Assembly (NCBI GenBank): GCA_023101885.1
Contig: JALPQD010000640.1
Coordinates: 227,614-291,613 of the forward strand
DNA: 64,000 nt
Source of the DNA: Typhlomys cinereus
Lineage: Eukaryota > Chordata > Mammalia > Rodentia > Platacanthomyidae
Direction of reading: 5' to 3'
Positions 32,340-44,400 of this stretch are shown here, piece after piece. Below the pieces are notes generated by a model. The model did no database searches, was not told the origin of the DNA, and was given only the letters and a program-made list of their open reading frames with translations. Made by a program: the position numbers and the translations under genes. Within the stretch, counting starts at the first letter, position 1, and each line of letters starts with the position of its first letter.

Positions 32340-34335
32340 TTTTATATTTTTTTCTCCCACATTTAATTTTTTTCCTAATCATGCAAGCTCAATAGGCACC
32401 TCCCTCCCGTTCTCTCCCTCCCTCCTGTCCCCCCAGTCATCCCCCTCTTGCACTCTAGTCCCTTCCCAATTCCTTTCATCCCCTCCTTTCTTCCCCTCTC
32501 CCCGTACCTCTCCCTTCCTCCCTCCCATTCCCTGGAGTATCCTTTTGTGTGAATGCCAAACCTCCCTCTGAGTCCTCCACTCTAGTAAGGAGTAAGGACT
32601 CAGTGGCATAGCCTGGAACCCCTTCTTGGGCTCCTCGTTAGTATGGGAACTCTATTATGACTGTTTAATCCCTTGCCTCTAAGGATCCTACTGCCCGGAG
32701 CCTTCTCCCCTGTGATCCATGCTAGACTTTGGGGGGTCGTTGACATGTCAACCATTGTGCAGGTCAGGGAAAGTCCATTTCTGGCTGCTGTAGCCCTAAC
32801 TTGTGTGTAGTATCTTGCATATCTTTGGTCCTCTTCATCTTTAAGCTCTTCCACTCTTGCTGCCCCCTCTTCTGCAAGGTTCCCTGAGCTTTAGAATGGA
32901 GAGAGATTTGGCTGGTCTGGTTCCAAGTGAATAATGTAGGGTTTTTGGTGTTCTGAATTATGGTTTGTTGTTGTTTTCAGTTTTGCTTTTCCTGCACTGC
33001 CCTTGACTGCATCCTGACTGGTATTGAAGGTCCCCTTCTAACCAAAGATGAAAGACTGTTTAAATGAAGAGGAGACTCAAAGATAGTTGGAAGAATAGGA
33101 GTAGGACACAGCAGTGGGTGTGTGTGTGTCAGTGTCTCATTTGCAGGATGGTTACCTTCTATCTGCCAGTCTGTATACCATCCCTGATTAGTGAGATCAA
33201 ACCTGTTCAGTCACAAGTGACCAGGAAGGGAAGTGAATGTGAGCTTTACCAGATGTCCTGCTACTTACATGCAATACTTGACCATGGCCTATTTTCTCTA
33301 CTGAAGTGTGATCCCTCCCCTATTTCCTTTTTTTGAGGGGGTGGCTCTCCTTCCCCTTCCCTTCTGTTTATAATCTTTGCAATTACAGTAGGCATTACAG
33401 AGATTTACCTTTGAATATGTCATTAAGTGGGTTTGGAACTAGGACCCACCTATTAGGGAGTACATTAGGTTTCTAACTTTGTGTCTGGGATACTTCACTC
33501 GATATAATTTTTTTCTAATTCCATCCATTTCCTAGCAAGTTTCATTAATTCATCTTTTGTGATGGCTGAGTAGTATTCCATTGTATAAATGTACCACATT
33601 TTCATTTTTTATTTGTCAACTGTTGGGCATTTGGGTTGTTGATTCCATGACTTTGATATTGTAAATAGTGCTGCAATGAACATGGTTGTGCTCGTGTCAC
33701 TGTAGTAATTGCTGCATTATGGGGAGTAGTCCCAGAGGTGGTATAGCAGGGTCATATGGTATTCCAATCTTTAACTTTTTTATAAATCACCATATTGATC
33801 ACCAGAGTGGATGTATGAGCCTGCATTTCCACCAGCAATGTATGAGAGTTCCCTTCTCTCCACACCCTCTCCAGTATTTTATTGGATTTTTGTATTGTGG
33901 ATTTTTGCCATCCTGACCGGGGTGAGATGATATCTCAGGGAAGTTTTTATTTGCATTTCCCTGATGGCTAAGGGATATTGAACATTTTTTAAGATATTTA
34001 TTAGATATTTCAGTTTTGTCCCTGCAAAAGTTTCTTATGAGTTCTGAGGCCCATTTTTTAATTGGGCTATTCGTCTCCTTGGTATTTAGTTTTTTTAGTT
34101 CTTTGTGCACTCTGGATAATAGAGCTCTATCAGATACGTGGCTAGTGAAGATTTTCTCCCATTCTGTGGGTTTCCTTTTTGCTCGGTTTACAATCTCTTT
34201 ATCTGAACAGAAGCTCTTTAATTTCATAAGATCCCATTTGTTGAGTGTTGGTTCTGTCAACCATAATTCAATAGAAAGGAGTGACCCTATGCTCCAGAAG
34301 GTTGGTAACCAACCACCTGAAGTTTGGAAGTAACA
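32340..34335 (-). mobile_element. Younger L1 (type A): ORF2 C-terminus plus full 3' UTR
   Basis: Sense is the minus strand. Low coordinates hold the A-rich end and G-rich polypurine region; 3' UTR runs to about 33,490; above that is ORF2. A 192-codon open stretch (34,377-33,799) contains typical L1 ORF2 C-terminal motifs KWDLMKLKSFCSDKE, EWEKIFTSHVSDRAL, NSPIKKWASELIRNF and YWRGCGEKGTLIHCWWKC (the Cys-His knuckle region). It then stops at TGA, with the continuation KKLKIGIPYDPAIPPLG still readable in the same frame after two TGA stops. Severely 5' truncated and inactive. Its 3' UTR aligns with 17,888-18,992 and 56,050-56,720. Confidence 0.93.
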
Positions 34336-34469
34336 TTTGACTGCTCGGAGTTTATAGTAAAAGCATAGGCAAAACACTCATCATGTATCTATGGGTTGTG
34401 GTCCTGCATTGCCCTGTTAGTGATGTTTCCATCTAAGACTCACAGAATCTTATATATATTCTCTGCTTC

Positions 34470-36005
34470 TGGCTGCCTAAGTTCAAGTTAATTGTGGGAG
34501 AACCAGTCCACTATGGGCTTCACCATCTCTTGGGTGAGTACCCTGGATGGAATGAAAAGAAGAAAATGAGCTGTTCCTTTCCTGTATTTCCTTTGTTTCT
34601 TTACTATGGATAGGATGTGAGTAGCTGTCACATGCTTTTGCTGCTGTGATTTCCCTGCAATGAACTGTGAGACAGAATAAACACTTTTTCCTTTAAGCTG
34701 GCATTTTCAGGGTATTTTATTACAGCAACAGAAATTGTTATCAGAAGTAACATCACTTCTGTGTTAAACCTGACTGTGTGACATTAAAACCTTTAGAATT
34801 GTCTTATGAGAGTAATGGGAAAGAGTTTAGAAATCTGGGCTAGAAAAGCTTTTGAATTATATAAGCAGAGATTAATGGACCATTTTAACAGCACTTGAAG
34901 ACAAACCTGTTGAGATTAATGCAGACGGTGGAGACATGGCTCATATGGTTTTAGAGGGGAGCAACTATTTTTTTAGGAACCAGGATAAGGGATAGTCATG
35001 TGATATTTTGGCAAAAAAAAATCCAGATTCAGACTGGTTCTGAGTTAGTAGATGTAAGTCTTGAAGATATCAAAACCACTGAAGAGGACTCTGAACTGTG
35101 ACAACAGGACAGGTGTTCTGAGAGTAAAACCCTCCCCTTTGGAAGCTCCATACTGTGAAGATCAAAATTCATTTAAAAGAACAAAACCTAAGCTGAAGGA
35201 CTTCCCTGATCCACAAAAGTAACTGTCTGAGTAAGTATTTTTCCAGGGTCAGCACACAGAAACTCTTGCAACTGCGATCCATGTGGGCCAGGCTCCATTT
35301 TGACCTAGCATGAAAACTTGGCAGCACCATCCATGTGGTACTGGTTTTGAACACAAAATGCAGTATGTGTCAAAGTTGGAGTCCCTGCAGAAAGACATTG
35401 AGAGATAACTGTGTGAGGCTGTGAACGTAAAGACTAACTTGCAATGGAGACCCCACAATATTAGAATTGCAAAATCAGACATCTGCAGAAGTAATCTGCA
35501 CTCAGGGAATTGATCTGACTTGACTTAAGTGCAAGATTCTATGTGTGCGGTGGTCAGTATTGCTAGGGGGTGGGGCTACCCAAAACTTTTGGTATGCAGT
35601 TTATCATATAAGAGTCAGATGATGGACATGGAACTATAGGATTCGATGTCTGCACTAGTGGATTTTTGTTTTGCTCTGGTCCAGTAATGTACTATTAAGC
35701 CCTTATTCTATTTTGAAATATGAATAGTTATGCTATCATACATTGGAAGTATGTAACTTGCTTTTTGTTTTATAGTAACAACTCAAGAGACTTTGAATTT
35801 TTAATGTGTTGGGTCTCTTAATGACTGTGGGAACTTTAAAAGTTGAGTTGAATACATTTTATATTTTAAGATGGTCATGAGTCCGTTCAGACAAGGCCTT
35901 ATGATTTAAAAGTGATTTGTTTGTGCATTAAGTTGCAAGGATATAGTTGTTATGGTTAGTCTAGGTTGCCCACTTGATAGAATCTAGAATTAACTAGAGT
36001 AAAAG
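34470..36005 (+). mobile_element. MaLR element: LTR, internal region and start of second LTR
   Basis: An LTR-like 3' half at 34,480-34,745 ends 'ctgtgagacagaataaacac' ... 'gtattttattacagcaacag'. Next, 34,746-35,950 has no long frame but resembles MaLR internal sequence. At about 35,950 'ttatggttagtctaggttgcccacttgatagaatctagaa' looks like the start of a second LTR. MaLR internal regions are normally non-coding relatives of ERVL. The junction with the L1 at 34,335 is unclear. Confidence 0.45.
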
Positions 36006-36229
36006 CTTCTTTCGGTTACTTCTTATAATAATGGAAAGCTGACTAGAACTGGAATATTTCAGACTTTGGAATTTTGGATTGGGAATGCTCAGTCTATATA
36101 ACAAATAAAGTGCTGCAATATTGTGTAGAAGACTTTTCATAAGTATGTCTTTTAACTTTTCTTGGGTAAATACACCAATGTTGTATTTCTTAGTCATGAG
36201 AAAAATCTATGCTTAGTTTTGAAAGAATA

Positions 36230-37180
36230 TGCTAATCAGATCACTAAAACAGGTGTACAATTTTATTCTACAAGTATTAATGTATGAGAGTGAAATATCA
36301 TATTAACTAGTCTGAGAACATGCCAACATTCAATATTTGAATAGAGTTTCTATTGAATGAGTTGTGCTGACATGATCAAAAAGTTAAAAAATTAGGTAAG
36401 TCATTAGTTGGGGATTGTTTGTACATAAGTAAAAACCAGAAAATTAAAGTGTAAAAGTAGGTAAAGAACATTAAGAAACCTTTCCACAAAGATGGCATAT
36501 AAATAGCAAATAAGCATGAGAAAATATGTTCAATATAATGAGTAATTTGAGAAATATAAGTTAAAACCACAACATTATCATAGACCTATTGGAATATCTG
36601 CAATAAAAAATCAGATAAATATAGACAATGCAAAATTCTGGAAAGATTTCATAAAAATAAGATCTCTAACATAATACTAATGGGAATGTGAATAGGCACA
36701 ATTACTCTTTAAGACATTTTTGTAGTTAGAAAGTAAACATATAACTAGTATATAACCCAGCAACTGTGCTGTTAGTCATTTAGACCAGAAAAATTAAAAC
36801 CTGTACCCTTACCAAAAAAGTTCATACACATTTGTAGCAGGTTTATTTACAATAACAAAAAAACCCTCAAATGTAAATGTTCAATAGATAATAGTAGGAT
36901 AAACTGATACATACATGCCTTTCAAGAAATAAGATATGTAGCCTCTACTGATTTCGTAGGAATTAGGTTGAGTAGAAAAAAATCAATATCAAAAGGTTAT
37001 ATATTACATTATTACATTTATATTAACACTCTTAAATGATGAGAGATGAAATGGAGAGCAAATCATCTATTGACAGATATTAAGGGAGAAAAGAATGTCT
37101 TAAGTAAGTTTAGATATAAAAGATCAAGAGGAAGGAGCTTGTTGATAACATTCCATTTTTTCATTGATCTGGTAATTATG
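36230..37180 (+). mobile_element. Old L1 (L1M-type) ORF2 3' part
   Basis: 'gcaaataagcatgagaaaat', 'cattatcatagacctattgg', 'atgggaatgtgaataggcac', 'aaaattaaaacctgtaccct', 'atttgtagcaggtttattta' and 'aaaaggttatatattacatt' follow the L1M ORF2 C-terminal coding order. No frame survives. Confidence 0.75.
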
Positions 37181-37484
37181 TGAGATTATACATGAGATAA
37201 CATTTCATAAACCACATATATTTGTGTGTAATGTAAAATCTGAATATGTTGTATAAATTGTACAGATGCCATTTTCCTAGAATACTAGTTATATAAAATT
37301 TTACCATTGAGAGAAGCTTCATGCAGACTACCAAAGTTCTCCTTGCATTTTTGCAACTTCTTGTGAATTCATAGTTATTATAAAATAAAAATCTAAGCAG
37401 AAAGACCATGCAAGGATTTGGAATGTAACATAGTTGGTAGAATTCTGCCTAGTATGAACAAAGTCCTCCGTTTAAGCTTTAGGA
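37181..37484. other. No gene seen
   Basis: AT-rich; no recognisable content. Confidence 0.45.
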
Positions 37485-37858
37485 CTGAATAATTCAGGCA
37501 TATTAGTCTTATAATTCATTGCTGCAACAAACATCTTACCCTAACAATTTAGGGGAGATAGGGGACTTACTAACCTCACAATTCCAGGTAACAGTCCATC
37601 ATAGTTGGACAGCTATGCCATCAGGAGCTGATAAAACTGGTCACACCACATCCAAAGTCAGAATCAAAGGAAAACAACTAATGCATGGCAGTTAGCTTAA
37701 CAGTGCACAACTCACTTTCTTATATAGCACATAGAATGGTGCCAACAACAAACTAAGTCAGCTTCCTACATCTTGCCCAAAGGTCCACCTTAACTAGATA
37801 ATTCCTCCTAAGTGTGTCCAGAGGCCTATCTCTTAGATGATAGGCTGATATTTGAGAT
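37485..37858 (-). mobile_element. MaLR-like LTR
   Basis: 'ataattcattgctgcaacaa', 'gctgataaaactggtcacac', 'ggcagttagcttaacagtgc', and the terminal 'taagtgtgtccagaggcctatctcttag', which is the reverse of the LTR 5' region. Confidence 0.6.
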
Positions 37859-37859
37859 T

Positions 37860-37985
37860 AACCAGGTATGATTGTGCACACCTATAATCCTAGCATTTGG
37901 AATGAGGATCAGGAATTCAAGGTCATCCTCAGGTATATAGTAAGTTAAACCAGACTATGCTGCTTGAGATCATGTGTAGTTGATC
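37860..37985 (+). mobile_element. B1-like SINE
   Basis: 'ccaggtatgattgtgcacac', 'ctataatcctagcatttgga', 'attcaaggtcatcctcaggt', 'taaaccagactatgc'. Confidence 0.8.
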
Positions 37986-38589
37986 TATTACTGGAGTCCT
38001 ATCTCTTACACTCATTTAACTCACTCTAATACCATATTGTTTTGTAAGTTCAGCTTTATAGTAAGTATTGTAACCAAATATGTATTATACAATTCTTCTA
38101 GTTTAAATATTTGGTGGAAACCTTAAGACATATGCTATACTAGCCCAACATCTGCACACATTTGTTTTCTCTAATGCCCTGCTCCACAGATTTCAGTTGC
38201 TTCAGCTATTCTGAACTCTTTTCTTGCCTCTCAGCTCATTGAGATGCCAAGCTCATCTTGAAATCCAATTATTGATGTGGAGGTCCAGAATTGTCACCAG
38301 GAAAAGAGTTGGGGTTGTGTTGGGGATTTATTTCTGTTTCTATTCTTATATTCATGTACTATTGTTCAATACTTAAGCATATACTTCACATCTACGCAGT
38401 TTTGTAATTTTGTGACATCAGAGATGTTAGTCCACTGTCAGTCATCCTTGATAACAGTTTTATTAGGTGTTTGGTACTTAAATAAGCAATGTTCAGTACT
38501 TATTCCATTCACCTAAGAACTCTGGCCTTACTTTATAGGTGGTTTTGATGTGGTTTAGCTTAGCATAATTAACTCTTAAAGTGGGGAAT
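37986..38589. other. No gene seen
   Basis: A 79-codon frame at 38,277-38,516 shows no motif or codon bias I can use. No repeat family recognised. Confidence 0.4.
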
Positions 38590-38890
38590 ACTTCTGTTGG
38601 TCAAGATTTTCAGAGGCTTCATCCCATACTCACTTAGCTTACTGTTTTAGCCTATAGCAAAACAGAACAGCATGGCAAGGAGCATTCTCCTTATGACAGC
38701 CAGGAAGTAAAAAGAGAAGGGGATAGGGTCCTATTAACCCCTCAATGGAATGCCCCCACTGACTTCACTCTCTTCTACTATGCCCCACATTCTTAATGTT
38801 TATCAACTTCTAGTATCTCCATATACTGATCACCTGCAGTATATGAGTCTTTGAGGGACATTTTACATGCAAACCATGACACAAAACAAT
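38590..38890 (-). mobile_element. MaLR (MST/MLT-like) LTR
   Basis: 'atttcatcccat'-type block, 'aacagaacagcatggcaagg', 'atgcccccactgacttcact', 'gagtctttgagggacatttt' and the end 'acatgcaaaccatgacac' follow the reverse of an LTR that starts TG-TATGGTTTG. Confidence 0.6.
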
Positions 38891-38959
38891 AAACAAGAAT
38901 TATTTCTAACTTAAGAACAAGGGAAGGTAGGGAGGTAGTTTCTGTGGGGAAGCACTGGT

Positions 38960-39290
38960 TTATTTATTATGTATATATATGTATGTGGAATGTATGTGTT
39001 TGTATATCCATGTCTGTGCATGTGAGTGCTGTGTGTGTGTGTGTGTGCGCACGCGCATGCACGCACACACATGTAGAGGTCCAAGACTGATGTTGGGAGT
39101 CTTTCTTTTTTGTTTTCTTTATTCATTGAGGCAGGCTCTCTCAATTGAACCTACAGCTCACCAGATATAGGAAATTTGGCTAGCTGGTCTGATATTGAGA
39201 TTCCCTGGGTCTGCCTCATGGGAATTAGAACTTTAGGTGACTGACATGTGTACCTGGCATTTAAGTGATTGCTGGGTATCTTAAACTTTA
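38960..39290 (-). mobile_element. B4-like SINE with TG-rich tail side
   Basis: (TG)n at 39,029-39,047, then 'gtagaggtccaagactgatg', 'ttgaggcaggctctctcaat', 'gaacctacagctcaccagat', 'ggctagctggtctgatattg' and 'cccctg/ggtctgcctcatggg'-type blocks: reverse B4 order. Confidence 0.65.
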
Positions 39291-39405
39291 TCTCCTGTGG
39301 GGAAACATTCTATGCAAAAATGTATAAATGTGTAAGATTCACAAGCAATAAATTATTAAACCTTTGCAGTTTTCAAGGGAATAGTCCTAAGGCCTTTATG
39401 AATTT

Positions 39406-39669
39406 TTCTAATCTGATAAAATCATTATCACAGAATTTTCTCCATAAAATACATGTGTCCAACCCACTCCAGTCACCATGGGTGTCATAAGAATAACCAA
39501 CAGTTTGTCCTGCACTGCTAGAATTTTAGCAACGTCTCTCTACCAGGGAATACTTCAGTTCCTGGAATGTGCATAGAATTTTTTTTGTATAACGTGAGAT
39601 TGCTGATCTAGTTACAAATGATTGCTCATGACCGAGCATCACCCACTCATACAAGTGAATTTCTCTCTT
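39406..39669 (-). repeat. Unclassified interspersed repeat, copy 2 (partner 29731-29997)
   Basis: Inverted relative of the block at 29,731-29,997, with shared 'tcctggaatgtgcatagaat' and 'gaataaccaacagtttgtcc'. No frame or known family recognised. Confidence 0.8.
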
Positions 39670-40230
39670 CAATGGCAGTAATCAATGGATATAGGACCAC
39701 AGAATCTTGGTGTAGTGAGTCTACCTTCTTTCAATATGCCTACTATGAGAAGTGGATTCTGCTAATAGCTTCAGTTAGAGCATTTGTGTAATCTTTTTTT
39801 TCATCATTTGATCAAAGGCCATTGATTTCCTAGCCAATTTCTGAGCAGAGCTATAGTGTGGATATTCACTAATGTAGGATACCTTTAATCAACAATATTT
39901 ATCTTGGATCTCCAAGTTGGACTTCCATAGAGCTGCATTGTAATCTGAAACCTTTTCTCAACATTCCTCCATCTTTCTGCCTCCTTCATGAATGTCAAAC
40001 CTACATTGTTATGTATGTACTCCTATTCCTTCAACTTCCTAGCTACATTCACAAAGAATATCTAGACTTATACTTTCATACTGATATCTGCTTTTCAGAG
40101 GACCCAATATGATTTAGGTTCTCTCTAGTGGTTGAAGCTTTAAAGTAAATATCTAGAAAAGTGCCAGTAATTATTATTTCCTCTATCATGAATTTCAAGA
40201 GTAAATGAGGAGAGAGATCACAGAGGGGAG
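39670..40230. other. No gene seen
   Basis: No recognisable coding or repeat sequence. Confidence 0.4.
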
Positions 40231-40233
40231 GAA

Positions 40234-40288
<55 letters not shown>
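40231..40288. repeat. (GA)n microsatellite
   Basis: GA run with one AAAG interruption, followed by a short CA run. Confidence 0.96.
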
Positions 40289-40656
40289 CACACACACAGA
40301 GACAGAGAGATATTGAAAGATATTTTGACCACATCTCAGATTTTGGTCACTCTCAGATGATAGAATTTGAATCCTTGATTTTGACTAATCTCGAGTCCTT
40401 GAATTTTGGTTGTTTCACTTCTTGAGTTCTATGAAATATGTCATTCATTATTTTTCCACAATTTATTTTGATTAGTTTTGGGTAAGTCTTTCTTTCTGAG
40501 TCCTACTTCATATCTTTTCACTAAAAAGCTACTTCATTATTTTTGCCCATTTAGTAGATAAAAACTTTGCATTGCTTAAATAATTTTTGGAAATGTTTTA
40601 GTATTTAGTTGAAGCAGAATTGTTGTCATGGACAAAAAGCCAAATTCCACATCGCT
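40289..40656. other. No gene seen
   Basis: Nothing recognised. Confidence 0.4.
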
Positions 40657-40762
40657 CTGTGTCTAGAACATTTTTTTCTATTAGGAGTAGGATCCAAAGT
40701 GACTCCTGTCTGTGCCTAGAACATTTTTTTTTCTTTTAGGAGTAGGATCCAAAGTGACTCTT
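40657..40762. repeat. 53-base tandem duplication
   Basis: Units 40657-40709 and 40710-40762 share 'ctagaacattttttt' and 'aggagtaggatccaaagtga', with a few differences in the T-rich centre. Confidence 0.9.
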
Positions 40763-40781
40763 TCCCAGGAGCACCATTATT

Positions 40782-40834
40782 TTTTTTAAAGATTTCTTTT
40801 TTATTATTTATTCAATTGTGCGTGTGTGCGTGTG

Positions 40835-40881
<47 letters not shown>

Positions 40882-41079
40882 ACCACGGGCGAATTCAGGA
40901 ACCACCATGGACGCCTCCACCATCTTCTGCCCCGGGATTCACAGGCTCCGCCCTACCAGGACCAGAAGCGCAGGCCGCCCCCGCTTCCGCCTGGCGTCTA
41001 TACGTGGGATCTGGGATCCGAACTCAGGACCTTCTGCCTGCAAGGCAGAGGCTTAACCCCTGAGCCACCTCTCCAGCCC
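40782..41079 (-). mobile_element. Young, CpG-rich B2-like SINE with 17-base TSD
   Basis: Best-preserved copy of the window's dominant SINE. Sense (minus) strand: GGGGCTGGAGAGGTGGCTCA, AACTC/GTTCGGATCC B-box area, a GC-rich body with several CpGs, then (CA)n and an AT-rich tail. Flanks ccaggagcaccattatt (40765-40781) and ccaggagcatcattatt (41080-41096) differ at one base. High CpG content indicates recent insertion. Confidence 0.95.
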
Positions 41080-41129
41080 CCAGGAGCATCATTATTAGCG
41101 GTTCTACTAGCTATCTTTTGAAAATATTT

Positions 41130-43010
41130 TACATTTAACAATATGGGGGCCAAAAATATGGTGAAGTAAGGTTTTTCTAGCAATCATTTCCCTACAGAAA
41201 CACCAGTCTGGACAACTATTTACACACAAAAACATTGTCACAAAAGCTAAGGCAAGTGGGTAAGAGATCACAGTATCTTAGTTTGAGCTAGTAATATGAA
41301 AAGGTTCATCAAAGAAAGAATTGTTCATGTCATCCCTAAACTAAGCAAAATCTAGAGCTGGGCAGAGTTCTGTGACTTTCGTCCCTAGTCTGGTGCCCAC
41401 AGTGCCTCTGGATTTGCAATAGTCTTGTCCAAGAGACTGCCTCTACTACCCCTCGCCAACAGGCGGCATAGCATGGAGAAGGACTCCATCTGCTGGGAGT
41501 AAGACAGAGTAGTAAGCACAGAATATTGCCTTGAAATTCAGTGTCGGGTTCCCCCACCTTGAAATGTAACCCTAGGTAGAATTAAATGTTCCCACTCTTA
41601 AGGCTACTGTTTGACAATGGAGTCTCAAGACCTGATCAGCACTAAATAGAGACCCATAGTCCTGCTAGAATAATAATAAAATTGTATTGTGGCCCATATA
41701 ACCTCTGGACAGATGTAGAAATCTTGGGCCATCAATGGACTATAAGATCAGCAGTCAATAACAATGCGGGGCTTGTTCCTTCTCCTGTCCTGTGCTAGCT
41801 TCAGTGGAATGAAGGCTCTAGGTGTGACCTAGCATTACAGCAGAGATAATGACACCAGTTTGCCAACCTGCTTGTCCTATAACTCTAGGCATCATTGTCT
41901 AAATAGAGGGAGAAGAAGGAGATGGGGAGATGTTACTTTGAGGCGTGGGGACAGACACTCTACAGTGGGCCTAGTACTTGACAGAATTCTGTGGTGCCTG
42001 ATCCCAAGTCAATGGTTTAGGTAACATATCTTTGCCTACCCCAACAACAGAGAAACTTCCCTTCCAGATATTTTCCTAGCCCATTCTGAACAACACAATA
42101 TAGATTTGTGGCACACTTGAGACATAGAGTGTCCTATGTTGCTGATATGGTGCTATACTAGCACTAACTTTGGAGTAAAATGGACTTAAAGTACCATCTA
42201 GTACTGAAATAGTGTCAACAATTACAGATACAGAAGAAGTAAGAAATAGACCACTTAGAATGTCTAGAATGACAGAAGCAAAGTCAGATTATGAAGACTG
42301 CACTAAATATCTAATCTGTCAGTGTGCAAAAATCAAGCATCAAACATTAAGAACTTTCTAAGACCCGTGACTTTTTACCCAACAGAAAACATAAAGCATC
42401 AAAAATTAATCATACCACAGCAATATATTCAAATGCTCAAAGAACTCAAAATTGATTCCTAACAAGCTAGAAATCACTACATGATTTGGGAATTTCACTG
42501 CTGTGTATACAAAGGAAATGAAATCAGTATATCAAAAAGTTTCTTGCCCTCCCATGTTTTTTACAGCATATTCACGATGGCTAAGATAAAGAATAAACTA
42601 AAATGTAAATAAATGCATAAAGAGGATGTAATACATATACACAGTGGAACACTATTCATATTCAGCCATAAGAAATGACGGAACCCCATCACTGTGACAA
42701 TATGTATGAAACTGTAAGATACTATTTATGCAAAATAATTCCGACACAAAGATAAATACTTCATGATGTTACATATTGGTATAATCTTGTATTGTAGAAT
42801 CTTGTATTGTAGAATTGTAGTTATCAGAGGCTGGTGATAACAGAGAGAGGATGAGATGCGAAAAGATTGGACAATGTGTATTAAGTATAGTTAAGGAGAA
42901 AGTTTTGGTGTGTGTTTGCATTGTGGTGATTATGTATAATGATAATGTATATTTTAAAAACCTAGAAATTGATTTTGAGTACTTTCACAATAAAAGTAAT
43001 AAATTTTTAT
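41130..43010 (+). mobile_element. Old L1: 5' UTR/ORF1-like part joined to ORF2 3' end
   Basis: 41,160-42,250 parallels the 5' region of L1M/HAL1-type elements ('agaaacaccagtctggacaa', 'agtgggtaagagatcacagt', 'gaaattcagtgtcgggttcc', 'acctctggacagatg'). From about 42,490 ORF2 C-terminal sequence follows ('tgtatacaaaggaaatgaaa', 'cagtggaacactattcatat'), so most of ORF2 is deleted. No surviving frame. Confidence 0.65.
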
Positions 43011-43194
43011 GGGATTAACTATTCTTGAGTTTAAAATTATACAATGTATACATACACAGAAGTATAACATGGTACCTCACAAATGTGTTCAACTTTTATG
43101 TCCTAAGTAAACAAAGAAAGAAGTTAGCTACTCTAAATCTAGGGACGCTGGGACTTCTCTTTCTAAAACACTGGGGTAATTCTATAAAAATTAA

Positions 43195-43470
43195 GGACTG
43201 AAGGATGGCTGAGAATATTTGTACATGAATGAAGACCCAAGTTTGCATATCAGCAGCCACATAAAAATCTGGGCATGGCCACACATGTGCCAGCACTATG
43301 TGAGGCAGAGAGAGGAGGATAGTTGGGACTTGCTAGCCAGCAACTGATCTCCAAGCTTCAATGGATGAACCAGTCTCAAAGAAAAAAGGTGGAGAGTGAT
43401 AGAGTAGGACACCTAATATCCTCCTTGAACCTACACACACACACACACACACACACACACGGGAATGTTT
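43195..43470 (+). mobile_element. B4-like SINE
   Basis: 'aagacccaagtttgcatatc', 'aaaaatctgggcatggccac', 'gcagagagaggaggatagtt', 'gggacttgctagccagcaac', 'aaggtggagagtgatagagt', ending in (AC)n at about 43,433-43,460. This is the full B4 order. Confidence 0.8.
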
Positions 43471-43479
43471 ACTCACACA

Positions 43480-44400
43480 CATGCATACATACACTACACT
43501 AATTCATATATACACACAGAATCAAAACAAAAAATTGGCACCTCTCTGCTCTTATTCAATAGAGTATTTGAAATCTTAGACAAAGGAGAAATGGGAACTT
43601 TTAATTTGTGAATGACATCCATTACAAAGTATCAATATAGATAAAAGTTGGTGTGTACTTAAGTGTCCCACATTAGAGAAAGGGTAAATAAACCATGGTT
43701 CATTTATTCAGTGAAATGATGTGATGCAAATAAATGAATAAAATAGATCAGTATGCACCAAAGTAGAAAAGTCTTAAAAACATTTAGAGAAAAAAGTCAA
43801 TTTCAAAAGTTATGTCAAGTTTGAAACCATTTGAATATTTTTCTCATTGAGACAAGAATTTTATTTTATTTTTATTTAATAGTTTCTATTAATATTTAGT
43901 CTTTTTAATTGCAAACATAATGGGTGCTTGTCCTTTCACCCCTCCCTCTCTTCTCCTTCCACTTCTCACCCTCCCCTCCCTTCACCAATTCATCTCTCTC
44001 CCACCCATCTGCCTGCCTGTCTGCTTGTATGGACCATAGTGTTCCTTTTGGGTTGTCTGTATTGATAAGCGCTCAGGTCTCTGTGGCAGATTAAGTGTCC
44101 TTTCCTTGGGTAGACCCACTGATAGGGCACTGTCCTTCACTTGTGTAACCTAGCCCCCAAGGGTCTATCAGCATGTAAGTATTTCTGAAACCATTTGAAT
44201 TTTAAGCATAGAACAATAAAATACATTTTAGTTGGTACATGAACATTTACTGAATGTACAAAACCAATGGGTAGCTCCTTAATTTTTATTGTGTTTGAAA
44301 TATTACAAATAAATGTTATTAATAAAAGTAAAAAGTTTAAAAACATACAAGAGTATAATTTTCACCACTTAGTATAACATCACCAGCATAGCAGAACTGG
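43480..44400 (+). mobile_element. Old L1 ORF2 fragment, interrupted
   Basis: 'gcacctctctgctcttattc', 'ttaagtgtcccacattagag', 'gtgaaatgatgtgatgcaaa' and 'ccaaagtagaaaagtcttaa' follow ORF2 3' sequence. The insertion at 43,837-44,185 splits it. Confidence 0.5.
43837..44185 (-). mobile_element. L1 3' UTR, Lx-like, with 15-base TSD
   Basis: T-rich start, pyrimidine tract ('cccctccctctcttctcctt') and 'tgtatggaccatagtgttcc'. tgaaaccatttgaat flanks it exactly at 43822-43836 and 44186-44200, so the boundaries are firm even though subfamily is not. Confidence 0.85.

Noticed and set aside
40816..41121. 101-codon plus-strand frame, GC-rich
   Set aside because: Entirely within the young B2-like SINE at 40,782-41,079; similar frames recur in other copies.
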